DNA from: Stagonosporopsis chrysanthemi
Lineage: Eukaryota; Ascomycota; Dothideomycetes; Pleosporales; Didymellaceae
Reading direction: 5' to 3'
Length of the DNA stretch: 10,826 nt
NCBI GenBank assembly: GCA_022560025.1
Contig: JAFISE010000390.1
Coordinates: forward strand, 1 to 10,826
The first letter of the stretch is position 1. Every line of letters starts with the position of its first letter. Shown here in pieces: positions 1-7,437 of the stretch. The translations under genes and the position numbers were made by a program. The notes beneath the pieces are model-generated. The model did no database searches. It was not told the DNA's origin and saw only the letters and a program-made list of their open reading frames with translations.

Positions 1-215
1 CAGGCGGAAGCCGGCGTATCAACTGACGTCCAAGCAGACGCAGTCGCTGTAGCTGATCCAGCAGACCATGCGCCCAGCGCAACGGGGCAGCGGCACAGGG
101 GAGGGTAGCAAGAGCAACGACAGGAGCAACAGCAAGCTGGACGACGAGGCAGAGGAGCGATAGGCTAAAGGGGTAGCTGCTAGTCTGGGGGCGAGGGTCG
201 CCGCCTCTGCTCAAA
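1..215 (+). other. GC-rich left edge with an open frame cut by the window
   Basis: Frame 1 is open from the first base to a TAG at 106-108. If that stop is read through, the same frame continues to a TAA at 166-168. The encoded stretch is rich in Ala, Asp, Val and then Gln/Arg, which is low-complexity and not a recognisable domain. The TAG sits in a run of CAG/CAA codons, so it could be a mutated CAG. This may be the end of a gene starting outside the window. I do not recognise it. Confidence 0.2.
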
Positions 216-479
216 ATGCAGGAGAGAATTCGAGGCATGAGCCTGGATGAGCTGGAGTCGTTGATAGTGGAGTTTATGCAGGAGCAGGGAGTTGCTGCCG
301 GGGAGGGGGCGGGAGCAGCCCGCGCTGACGCCGCAGCTGCTAGGAGCGTGCCGCCACCCCAGCAGTCGCTCACAATTGCAGACATCTTCCAGCAGGCCAG
401 GGAGCAGTCTAGAGCGCAGCGCAGCAAGAGTAGCAGCGTGCCTGCACCCTCAGCAAGCAGCAGCGGCCGCACCAGCTAG
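216..479 (+). CDS. hypothetical 87-residue protein
   Basis: ATG-to-TAG open frame of 87 codons in GC-rich DNA, with little sign of the C-to-T decay seen further right. Residues 1-25 look like an amphipathic helix (MSLDELESLIVEFMQEQ at residues 8-24). Residues 26-50 are Ala/Gly-rich, residues 51-70 could form a second short helix, and the tail is Ser/Pro-rich and probably disordered. The frame is closed upstream by a TAG at 174-176, so ATG 216 is the first start; a second ATG lies at 237. No catalytic motif or known family is visible. It may be a small real gene, one exon of a larger gene, or a chance frame in GC-rich DNA. Confidence 0.3.
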   Translation: MQERIRGMSLDELESLIVEFMQEQGVAAGEGAGAARADAAAARSVPPPQQSLTIADIFQQAREQSRAQRSKSSSVPAPSASSSGRTS

Positions 480-511
480 GTGCAGGAGGGCTGGGCGCCA
501 GCCAAGCTGCT

Positions 512-558
512 GGCCAATCAGAAGCCGCCAGGTGAGGCCTGCCGACTTCTGATTGGCC
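512..558. promoter_or_regulatory. 13-bp inverted repeat carrying divergent CCAAT boxes
   Basis: GGCCAATCAGAAG at 512-524 is the exact reverse complement of CTTCTGATTGGCC at 546-558, with a 21-nt centre. Each arm holds a CCAAT pentamer, one on each strand. CCAAT is the target of the fungal HAP/CBC complex, so a promoter or divergent regulatory role is plausible. An AT-rich, TATA-like stretch follows at 626-634. It could equally be a terminal or hairpin repeat of a mobile element. Confidence 0.45.
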
Positions 559-640
559 GGCGAGGTCGCCAGCCCGCGACGCCCCTGCCACAGCGCCCTC
601 GCGCTCGAGAGTGGGCGCCAGGGGAGTATTAAAGAGGCAG

Positions 641-664
641 GCACTAGCAAGGGCACTAGCAAGG
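641..664. repeat. 12-bp tandem duplication
   Basis: GCACTAGCAAGG occurs twice in direct succession (641-652 and 653-664) with no mismatch. It lies between the CCAAT inverted repeat and the purine-rich stretch at 665-720. No function is evident. Confidence 0.8.
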
Positions 665-793
665 CCGCGGCAGTAGTAGAAGAAAGGGGAAGGAGCGCAG
701 TGAAAGGAGAGAAGCATATCAAACGAAGAGGACGTGATAGAGCTGGTGATGGGAGTGGGCAACTACAGCGTGCTGACTGACATTGTCAAGCAT

Positions 794-866
794 CTCAGCG
801 TGCGCTTGATTGAGGCGTCCCAGTCGCTCAGCGTGCGCTTGATTGAGGCGTCCCGGTCGCTCAGCG
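794..866. repeat. 33-bp tandem repeat, 2.2 copies
   Basis: Two copies, at 794-826 and 827-859, are followed by 7 bases of a third (CTCAGCG, 860-866). The full copies differ at one position (CCCAGTCG against CCCGGTCG, an A/G change). The unit is a multiple of three. In the frame open from 734 to 997 it encodes an 11-residue repeat, LSVRLIEASQS then LSVRLIEASRS. Preservation of frame hints at coding origin, but the rest of that frame is not recognisable, so I do not call it a gene. Confidence 0.75.
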
Positions 867-1140
867 CAATGTGGCACTGCTTCTCAGGGCTAGGTGGGGA
901 GCAGGCAGGGCCGCAGCGGAATTGGACAGGCAACATCAATCTAATAAGGAGGGCAAAGAAACGTGGGTGCAGTGGTATCAACAGCGTGCTTGGTTAGCAG
1001 GACGTTGGGTTTCGATCCGCAGAGCAGGAGCTGGCGCTGCACGCAGTGATTGATAGTTAGACGTGCAGGCGATAGGGATGTTTATTATTGGCAGCAGGTG
1101 TTGACAGGGGCTAATAAGCAGCTACTTAGGCAGCAAGCAG
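867..1140 (+). other. mutated coding-like region, frame unclear
   Basis: Short protein-like stretches appear in different + frames: frame 1 at 871-1053 (includes WVQWYQQRAWLAG), frame 2 at about 1013-1057 (AEQELALHAVIDS) and frame 3 from about 1071 (DVYYWQQVLTGANKQLL). Gln, Arg, Ala and Trp codons dominate, as expected of a helical region. The frame changes suggest small indels on top of point mutation. It may be the upstream part of the zinc-region remnant that follows. No helicase motif (Walker A or DExH) could be identified, so the function is left open. Confidence 0.25.
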
Positions 1141-1745
1141 GTAGAGTGCAATAACTTAGAGACAGCTAGGTGCGACTAGTGCAGAGAGGGGGCTTAAGGG
1201 TAGCAGGATAAGCAGATAGAGGCGAGTGTAGAGTAGCAGCAGGTGCAAGAAGTGCTAGATAAGGTGCAGGAGGGGTGTGCAGTGTGCTAGCTAATTAGGG
1301 CTGAGCTAGAAGCAGAAGAGTAGTAGAAGCACACAGTAAGAGATTGCAGTGCGCACGCAGGGCTTACAGGCAGAGAGCTAGATAGGTTTTAATAGGGCGT
1401 GTAAGACAGAGGCAAGAGTTATAGCTGCTAGATTAGTTAAAAGTACTATACAACAGGCAAAGATACAATAGCAGCATATTAGTAGCTAAACGTAATTGTG
1501 CTGCTTATAAGAGCAGCTGCAGAGCAAGAGAAGAAGAGGCAGATAATTTAACAGTACAGGTACAAGAGAGAGTTTAGCAGAAAGTAGAAAGAGTATGCAG
1601 AGTAGCTAAGTAGGCAGTATTAAGTGCAAGTTTAGAGCAAGTACTTTAGCTACATAATAGTTATTGCTGTTTAAGTAGTATTATTTTGCAAGAAGTATAG
1701 CTAGAAAAAAAGATAAAAACAGTAGCAGTATAAGAGAATAAAAGA
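1141..1745 (+). pseudogene. RecQ-like helicase C-terminal zinc region, copy 1, mutated
   Basis: Frame 1 reads as protein for about 600 bases, interrupted by roughly 20 stops, mostly TAG with some TAA. The spaced metal-ligand pattern is clear: GCAVC (CxxC at 1276-1287), HTVRDC (H at 1330-1332, C at 1345-1347), then SYSCW around 1417-1431. A hydrophobic and charged helical tail follows, with KEYAE near 1588 and VVLFCKKYS near 1675-1700. From memory, this CxxC / HxxxxC / YSCxxC arrangement matches the C-terminal part of large subtelomeric RecQ-like (TLH) helicases of filamentous fungi. No ATPase motifs are visible in the window, so only the C-terminal part is claimed. The absence of frame changes within this stretch shows decay by point mutation. 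It could instead be another fungal repeat protein with the same zinc pattern. Confidence 0.45.
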
Positions 1746-1970
1746 ATATTTAGTTAATTTAACATTATTGCTCTAAGTGCAATTAAGCTCCTAGACAGGC
1801 CTATACAGCTAATAGAAGAGCTAGGAAAGCTGCTTAATAGTGCGCAGTACAAGACATGCAGCTAGATTATAATTAATAAAGATAAGATGCGCAAGTACTG
1901 CAAGTAGCAACTAATACACTAAGGCTAAGTATTAATAGTAACAAGATAGCAGCAGAGAGTAGAAAGGCTA
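1743..1970 (+). pseudogene. second RecQ-like module, left part, split by the retrotransposon
   Basis: Frame 3 reads FNIIALSAIKLLDRPIQLIE from 1758 and continues through LNSAQYK and IIINKDKMRKYC to the codons GAA AGG CTA at 1962-1970, with a few TAA/TAG stops. If the retrotransposon and one copy of its 5-bp target duplication are removed, the next codon is GAA at 9210 and the frame stays open in the same style. This is therefore the left part of a coding region disrupted by the insertion. The assignment rests mainly on the right part, where the zinc pattern is clearer. Confidence 0.45.
1966..1970. repeat. target-site duplication, left copy
   Basis: GGCTA immediately precedes the TG of the left LTR and is repeated exactly at 9205-9209 after the right LTR. 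A 5-bp duplication is the usual product of Ty3/gypsy integrases. It shows that both LTRs belong to one insertion that has not recombined since. Confidence 0.9.
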
Positions 1971-2248
1971 TGTAACGACACAGGATGCTAGAGGGGTCCG
2001 AATCGCATAGGTATCCGCTACGAGGTGTATAGGAGCACTAGGATAAACTGCAGGACTAGATCTCTATTCCTATAGGTCTTGTACAAAAGGATACTTTAAA
2101 ACTATCTATCTAAACTCTGTAGAGGCTTCCCCTCTTATACCTAGAAGCTTAGGGAAGACTGTACTGAGGAGCAGTTAGAAGACAGATCTGAGTCAGGTAG
2201 TTGTCAGGTAATGTAAGATAGGCTTGAAGAACTTGGCTTGTTCTTACA
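1971..2248 (-). repeat. 3' LTR (left in the window), less mutated copy
   Basis: 278 bp, TGTAAC...CTTACA, ending in the short inverted repeat TGTAA/TTACA typical of LTRs. It aligns with 8927-9204 without gaps and differs at 18 positions by hand count. At every one this copy has G or C where the other has A or T. It is the 3' LTR because the polypurine tract lies beside it at 2251-2262 and all genes of the element run toward it. Confidence 0.95.
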
Positions 2249-2250
2249 TT

Positions 2251-2262
2251 ACCCCCCTCCTT
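2251..2262 (-). other. polypurine tract, plus-strand primer of reverse transcription
   Basis: On the minus strand the sequence is AAGGAGGGGGGT, then AA, then the TG of the 3' LTR. A purine run directly upstream of the 3' LTR is the RNase H-resistant primer for plus-strand DNA in LTR elements. Its position independently fixes the minus-strand orientation. Confidence 0.8.
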
Positions 2263-2743
2263 GTAGGCAGATTGTCCTTGATTCTGCAAAATTGTAAGGA
2301 AAATTCTTGTGCTATAAAGGTTCAAACTTTAAGAAGGCGTGAAACACATCCAACTCCTATCTGTCCTAAGACTCTAGTCTTCCTTTACTGTTGTCAACCT
2401 CTATTTAGGTTTTGCTGCACAACCTATGTTAGCCACCCTGCACTTATCTGTCCTGGGCAAGCTCTCTAGTAACAATAACTAGGCGAATTAGATTGTTACT
2501 AGGCTTATATCTGTTGTAAGAGCCTGCGCCAACAGGGTAGCTTTTACTAACGTTGTAGTAACTGTAGAAACGCGTTTAATCTACTCCCTAATCAGGTTAA
2601 ATTGCTTACAGCGTGCTTCTTAAGTAAACAACGCGTGCCCTGCCTGTTTCTGTTCTCTAACAGACACTAATTCTTACTGCAAGTACTTTAAACAACTTTA
2701 TCTAATTGCTGCTAACTGTTGCCAGGCTCGTTTTTTGGTCACC
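2263..2743 (+). other. non-coding stretch upstream of the opposite-strand gene
   Basis: About 480 bases between the polypurine tract and the ATG at 2744. No coding frame is convincing here. It is pyrimidine-rich around 2330-2410. It holds an 11-bp inverted repeat (2466-2502) and two ACGCGT hexamers (2570-2575, inside the palindrome AAACGCGTTT, and 2631-2636). ACGCGT is the core of the MCB element bound by MBF in yeasts; whether that applies here is unknown. It would serve as promoter and 5' leader of the opposite-strand gene and as 3' untranslated region of the element. Confidence 0.4.
2466..2502. repeat. 11-bp perfect inverted repeat
   Basis: CTAGTAACAAT (2466-2476) and ATTGTTACTAG (2492-2502) are exact reverse complements around a 15-nt loop. 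It lies about 240 bp upstream of the ATG at 2744, so an operator-like site or an RNA hairpin in the element's 3' region is possible. Confidence 0.6.
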
Positions 2744-3462
2744 ATGCCGATACCTGTCCCTCCTGGCGCTCTTGCAGTGGCCTATCAGGTTATCTGCCTT
2801 TGTTTAATTTAGGCCTTTGCGCGGGGGAACGTGGTGGTGTACGCCTTTAACAAGGCGTTGTTGTTAAAGTGTGCTTATTGCACACTTCAGAACAAGAAGT
2901 GTTGTCTAGTTTGATCACTATCACTCTCCTCCTATCAGTCCTTAGGCTAACTTTTAAATAGGTGCTAATTTACGTCAGACCTGAGTACGATGCTTTTCAG
3001 GGCAACCTTGTTGCGTAGGAGGAGGCTACGGCGGAGGAAAGTAGGGAGTTAGGGGAGCTAGAGGCGACAGCTACGCAGGCTGTTTGTAAGACTGCTTGGG
3101 ATGACCTCTGTCGGTCAGCCTATGCCTTGGCGAGTGTGGTGCAGGTAGCGACTACGCAGCTCAAAGAGGTGTCGGCCGCTGACGTGTTACTCTATTAGTA
3201 CCACGTCCAGCCCGTCACTGATTAGGCCTTGATGGAGGCGATAGGGGCGCTCACTGCGCAGGTAAGGTCCCTGCAGGATGAGGTGGCGGAGCTCAGGCAG
3301 GCTGTGGTATCCCTGCAGGCTCTGGTGGTTGAGGCTCTACAGCAGAGCACTAGGGGCAAGGGTCCTAAGCAAACTGTGTCTAAAAAGGCTCAGCTTCCTT
3401 TAGATACTCCTATAGTAGACGCTAAGGAGGAGATGAGCGACGTTAGTAAGGCTCTAGCTTGA
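2744..3462 (+). pseudogene. opposite-strand passenger gene: CxxC-x6-C, coiled-coil protein
   Basis: The likely start is ATG 2744 in a good context (GGTCACC ATG). Exon 1 (2744-2908) starts MPIPVPPGALAVAYQV and contains CAYC (2870-2881), then six residues and CC (2900-2905). A stop in this frame at 2912 is avoided by a predicted intron at 2909-2961 (53 bp): donor GTTTGA (weak), branch site GCTAAC at 2946-2951, acceptor TAG at 2959-2961. Exon 2 (2962-3462) begins VLIYVRPEYDAFQ in phase and ends at TGA 3460-3462. Residues encoded at about 3247-3340 form heptads of Leu/Val (LTAQVRSLQDEVAELRQAV), a dimerising coiled coil, followed by a Lys/Gln-rich tail. The total is about 221 codons. Four in-frame TAGs (2810, 3016, 3196, 3223) each lie one or two transitions from CAG or TGG, so this copy is inactive. 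The cysteine motif resembles small zinc-binding proteins common in fungi. I do not know its function. It lies opposite the sense of gag-pol, inside the element. Confidence 0.6.
2909..2961 (+). other. predicted intron in the opposite-strand gene
   Basis: 53 bp, typical of filamentous fungi. The branch consensus GCTAAC ends 10 nt before the acceptor AAATAG. Removing it joins two frames in phase that are otherwise out of register. The donor GTTTGA is not a strong consensus (GTAAGT or GTATGT expected) and may itself be mutated. Confidence 0.5.
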
Positions 3463-3621
3463 TCACCACCTGTACAGTAGGGTAGACGTTTTCCTTTGTT
3501 ACTTAGCTAAGTTAGTAGGTGTTCAGAGTAGTCTAGATTTTCTTTGTCTTTTAAATTTATAACGTACTCACTTAAACTGTTACTAGCTATTTTCTTCCTA
3601 GGATTTAATCTAATTTAGTAA
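3463..3621. other. spacer between opposite-strand gene and end of pol
   Basis: The two genes converge here (the + gene ends at 3462, minus-strand pol ends near 3622). The stretch is AT-rich and would hold both 3' ends. I see no coding signal and no clear polyadenylation motif. Confidence 0.4.
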
Positions 3622-3639
3622 CTACTTTAAGGGACCTAG

Positions 3640-3810
3640 TAATTGCAAATACTTATTGTAAAACGCTCTCAGCTTGTAGGGAGCGTTCTTAAAGTTTTCT
3701 GCTAGGTACTAGGTAGGGTTAGAGTCGTGTCCTAGCCAACTCACACAGTACTTCAAGCGTCGTTAGACTAGCTTACTTGCAAGTATCTCATGTACTTCCT
3801 ATTCCTCAAC
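3640..3810 (-). other. chromodomain at the end of pol
   Basis: The minus strand reads EVHEILASKLV from about 3798, then LKYCVSWLGHDSNPT (about 3708-3755), a stop at an expected Trp, YLAENF, and a final helix near 3640-3690. This is the usual chromodomain series: the E-V-E-x-I-L strand, the Y-x-V-x-W-x-G-Y core, the N-P-T-W-E-P turn and the C-terminal helix. Chromodomains of chromoviruses bind histone marks such as H3K9 methylation and steer integration into heterochromatin. That agrees with the insertion lying in RIP-mutated, probably subtelomeric repeat DNA. The third Trp of the signature is a stop here. Confidence 0.85.
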
Positions 3811-4249
3811 TCCTTGAATTAGGATACCTAAGGGTTTTAGGGCTTCCTGTCTAGGCAGAGGGTCTGCTAGGTCTTTGCAGAGTATATCTAGGGCGAAGAC
3901 GTCGTGAATTTGTAAACTAGAAGGAAGTTTCAAATGCTATAAATAACCAACTTGCTTAAGAACTTTGAACGGACCTTCCTATAGGTTGGATAGCTTTTGG
4001 CTGGGACGCTCAACAGCTAAGTTCTTAGTTAACAAGTATACCTTATTACCCACTGCCTAGTCAACTGGACTGCGGTGCTTGTCCTTAGTAGCTCTTATTT
4101 GCAGCTGCGCCTTTTCTATATTCTCCTTGGCTACCTTCTAAGCTTGGTGCATGCAGGTTGCTAGAGCAAGTGCATCCTAGTAGTTTAGGTTGTTACAAGG
4201 GGTCGTATCCGTATCAGGTCTGTTCTACTGCCAGCTCTGTCTAGGTTTG

Positions 4250-4910
4250 CTTCTAAACAATACTTGATAGGGAGTTATTCTAATGCTAGAATAAGGTAAG
4301 GTAAGCTGTGCGCGGTCAATAAGCAGCAGCAATTCGGACTAGTTATCTTGATAGTACGTTACAAACAGTCGTAGCTGCTAGTCAATGTACTTGTTTATAA
4401 TCTCTGTTTAGCTGTCAGTTTCCTTATAGTAGGCAGTAGAAAGCTTAACTTTAACGCTAATAATCTAACAGAACTCAGACTAGAAACAGGACACAAACTA
4501 GGGTCTACAATTAGACACTATTGATTTAAGGGTATAACTAAAACAATAGACCTATTAGATAAACAAGGAGGCTATCTCTTGTGCAGTTGTAGTCTTGTAG
4601 CACAGGATAGTAATTGCCTGCTTTGTTAAACAGTTGATAATAATAAGTATCTAATTGTATCTGGCTTTGTCCTTTAGAAAATCCTTAAAATCTATGCACA
4701 GGTGCTGTATAGGTCAATCAGGGATAGGCAACAGGTGCAGGTACCTGCAGAGTCAGGTCTGTTTTAGATAACTACAGCAACAAGGGATACAATTTTGCAC
4801 ATATTGTTTACAGCTAGCGCCTATACCTTGCTAGTAATACTGTTAGAATAGTAGCTAGTAGGTTTTCTTCGCGCTTAGGTAAGCAGTAGATACTTAGTTG
4901 TGGGCTTCTT
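4250..4910 (-). other. integrase domain with DD(35)E core, one Asp lost
   Basis: The N-terminal zinc part has His (4900-4902), a Tyr codon TAC (4879-4881) where the second His is expected, and CIPC (4780-4791). The core has Asp in the IDF motif (4690-4692), then SNCRP (AAT at 4510-4512) where SDRGP is usual, then Glu in TEI (4402-4404). Thirty-five residues separate the second and third positions, exactly the DD35E spacing. His-to-Tyr and Asp-to-Asn are both C-to-T or G-to-A changes. LPIPD before the core and LKLSTAYY before the Glu are family landmarks. The protein would insert the element's cDNA. With the second Asp changed and many stops it cannot act. Confidence 0.92.
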
Positions 4911-5164
4911 AGATAAGGCGCGTGCACAACAAAGAGTCTAAGGCTACGCACAACTGATCTTAATATAGGAGCAGACTGTTATAGATCTAATAACTAGGGG
5001 CTAGGGATTTTTGCTCTTTTTCAAAGGCCTAGCGATTATGTTGCAGCACGGCTTTAATCAGTTCCAAGGAGTCTAACTGCATCTCTAGCTGCAAGGTGCA
5101 GATAGCGTGTACTAAGGAATACAAAAGATAGACTTAGGCAAGATTAGAGTTAATACAGTTGTAG

Positions 5165-5640
5165 AGTTGTTAGGGACCTAAAATCACTTGGGAGCGATTA
5201 TCCTCCTAAGCTGTCTTGAGGTTGGCTAGGTCTTGCTCCCTTTGACTGAGGATATCAGCCCTCTCGTTGTTCTTCCCTAGGGTGTACTCGATTTAGAAGT
5301 TGAACAGAGCGAGTGCCTCTGCCTACCTAGCTTGTCAGGCATTTAAGACTTTAGTGGTCATGAAATATTCTAGAGAACGGTGGTTAGAGTAGACACAGAT
5401 CTAATTCGACGTAGACGTCAGCTTAGCTCTCTACTTGTTAAAGGCCTAGAAGATAGCAAAGAGCTCTTTGTTATAGATCTCCTAGTTAAGCTCTAAACCT
5501 GATAGGGAACGGCTGTAGAACGCTGTAGGGTACCAGCAGTTGTCTGCGTGTTTCTGAGACATGACGCCAGCTACTACTCTATCTAATGCGTCAGTCTCAA
5601 GCTTTGTTTTAAGGTCTAGGTCGAAGTAGCACAGAGTTAA
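5165..5640 (-). other. RNase H domain
   Basis: The landmarks of Ty3/gypsy RNase H occur in order: ETDA (5587-5598), VVAGVMSQ, AFYSRSLS, NKEL (Glu at 5464-5466), then SNHRSLEYFMTTK where TDHRNLEYF is usual (AAC at 5383-5385), and RADILSQ (Asp at 5254-5256). Three of the four metal-binding acidic residues remain and one Asp is now Asn. The domain degrades the RNA template after first-strand synthesis. Stops occur at several expected Trp and Gln positions. Confidence 0.92.
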
Positions 5641-5739
5641 GATAGCTAACAGGCTCTGTTTGAGCTTCTCAAAGCTAGCCTAGCAGTCTAGAGTCTATTC
5701 AAAGGCTTTTAACAGACTCTGCAACGCAATTAAAAGTTT

Positions 5740-6400
5740 TGCTACCTAAGAGAACTTAGGCACGAATTGTTAATAGAAACTAGTAAAACCTAGGAACAAT
5801 TTCACACCCGTTACAGTTGAAGGTAGCTTCTAGTCTGCTAAAACCTGTACCTTCTTAGGATCTACCTCAATGCCTTTGTTTGTAAGGATGTACCTAAGGT
5901 ACTAAGTGTAAGTCACATAGAATTTACTTTTCTTGATGTCAACCTGCAGGCCTGCAGAGCAAAGACGTTCTAGAACCTTTTTAACGTGTGTCTAGTAAGT
6001 CTGAGCGTCTTCAGAGTAGATAAAGATGTTGTCTAGGTAAGCAATACAGAAGTCATCTAAGTAGTTAATTAGAACGTTGTTTATGTAGCGTTAGTACGTA
6101 GCAGGGCTATTGCACAAACTAAATAGTAAGACCTTGCACTTGTATGTGCTGTAACGCGTCTAGAACGTAGTGTACTCTTCAGAGGCAGGATCTATACAGA
6201 TTTAGTTGAAAGCTAATTAAATGTCGAACTTTGTAAATATCTTTGCCTTAGATGGTTGGGCAAGCAGCTTGTCTATGCGTAGTATTGGATAGGAGTCTTT
6301 GCGAGTTAAATTGTTCAATTTGCAATAGTCTACACAGATACGCAGGCTTCTATTTAGTTTTTGTACACACAGTACTAGTAATGCAAATAGACTTTGGCTA
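5740..6400 (-). other. reverse transcriptase domain, YLDD changed to YLDN
   Basis: Readable blocks in order: SLRICVDYCKLNNLTRKD (around 6305-6345), FTKFDI (catalytic Asp at 6223-6225), FCIAYLDNIFIYSED (6007-6051), GLQVDIKKSKF (about 5915-5955) and FLGFTSFY (about 5770-5800). The polymerase active site normally has two Asp in YLDD. Here the first remains (6031-6033) and the second is AAC, Asn (6028-6030), one G-to-A change. The block PATY, a stop at an expected Gln, then RYINNVL also fits. The length and order match full Ty3/gypsy RT. The copy cannot polymerise DNA. Confidence 0.95.
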
Positions 6401-7009
6401 TATTTAATCTAACTATGTCAGAGTTGATCCTGCACAAACTTCTTAGTTACCTTAAGTTCTTTAAGGTTCTGTTTGTACAAGGGGGAGTAATAGTTTAGCA
6501 AGAGTTCTTCTAAAACAATCCTGTAGTCGTAGGAGTAGTGTTCTAGAAGGCTTTTAGCTTCTGCCTTACTAAACACATTGGCATACTAAGAGTATTAGGC
6601 TAGTAAGCGTTCCTAGATCAGTTAGGCGTTTTCAGGGTCATCTTAGTTGCGCTTCTCTTCTATAATACAAGTAATCTCGTACAGATTAGTTGTAAAGAAC
6701 TCGTTTTGCAGTTTCTTTATTAAGAAGTAGAAAGCGTTAGCTGAGAGCACAGCAATAGTAGCAACCTTAGTTGGAGCAGTTACGGGGGTGTTCACTGCCT
6801 TGTTAGGTGGCACCAGGGGTTGCGAACAAAACTTAGGCAACTTTAATATGCCTCTTATGTGTTAAACAGTTGTACTAGGGCTGTGTTGTTGCTAATACTC
6901 TTCCTGTTCCTATAGAGCATCCTGTTGCTCTACGTCCTGTTAGGCTTTGCCTTCCCTAAGGGGTTGTTGTAAAGTTATTAATAAGGGCAGCGCAGGATTG
7001 TATAATCAA

Positions 7010-7310
7010 GGGTATTTAGCAGGCTATATTAACTGAGACCTATCTATATTAAGTTGCAGCTTAAAGCGCTTAAGCTATTTGATTCCAATAATGCAACTCT
7101 GCAATCTAAGGTCTACAATAATAAAAGGGCAGTTGTACACCTTCTAGCTGTCAACTATAAGGTGTAACTGTATGTACTAGGTTACAGGGGAGGTAATTTG
7201 ATCCTAGAAACCTTTAACCTAGACTAAGAAGAGTAGTTTTTAGATAGGTTTATAAAGTAAAGTAGAGATAGAATATGCAATATTAGAGTTTAAAAACAAA
7301 AATCCTTAGG
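7010..7310 (-). other. aspartic protease domain, active-site triad mutated
   Basis: The minus strand reads FLFLNSNIAYSIS near 7290 in the same frame as RT. The four codons at 7279-7290 (NSNI) lie where retroelement proteases have Asp-Ser/Thr-Gly-Ala. The changes needed are C-to-T or G-to-A, including catalytic Asp to Asn. Downstream, QLHLIVDS and IIVDL, then IIGIKWLKRFKL (about 7065-7100), match the flap and the IxG-x-x-W-L end of Ty3/gypsy proteases. The protease would cut Gag-Pol into mature parts. The placement of the active site is an inference from order and frame. Confidence 0.65.
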
Positions 7311-7437
7311 CACTAGTGTTAACTAAGGAGCAGAGTTGAACACCAAGCCCTTGGTTGCAAAGAATAGTAGAAGTAAGGAAATAAAGTCTGCTGAACAAAT
7401 AAGACAGTAAGAGATTAGATAGATTATATTAGTTTAG

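Noticed and set aside
409..762. Open frames on the minus strand (409-762, 450-722) and overlapping + frames (292-552, 553-780).
   Set aside because: Low-complexity translations rich in Ala, Ser, Cys or Arg with no motif, typical of chance frames in GC-rich DNA.
763..981. Minus-strand frame over the 33-bp repeat.
   Set aside because: Shadow of the repeat read on the other strand; no recognisable content.
2224..2469. 81-codon + frame starting inside the left LTR.
   Set aside because: It starts in the LTR, runs through the polypurine tract, and its translation has no domain or helical pattern. The stops are simply sparse in this less mutated segment.
6643..6840. 65-codon minus-strand frame as a separate small gene.
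   Set aside because: It is in the pol frame between protease and RT and matches the usual linker there, so it is a stop-free piece of pol. The frame at 8268-8462 is likewise a piece of gag.
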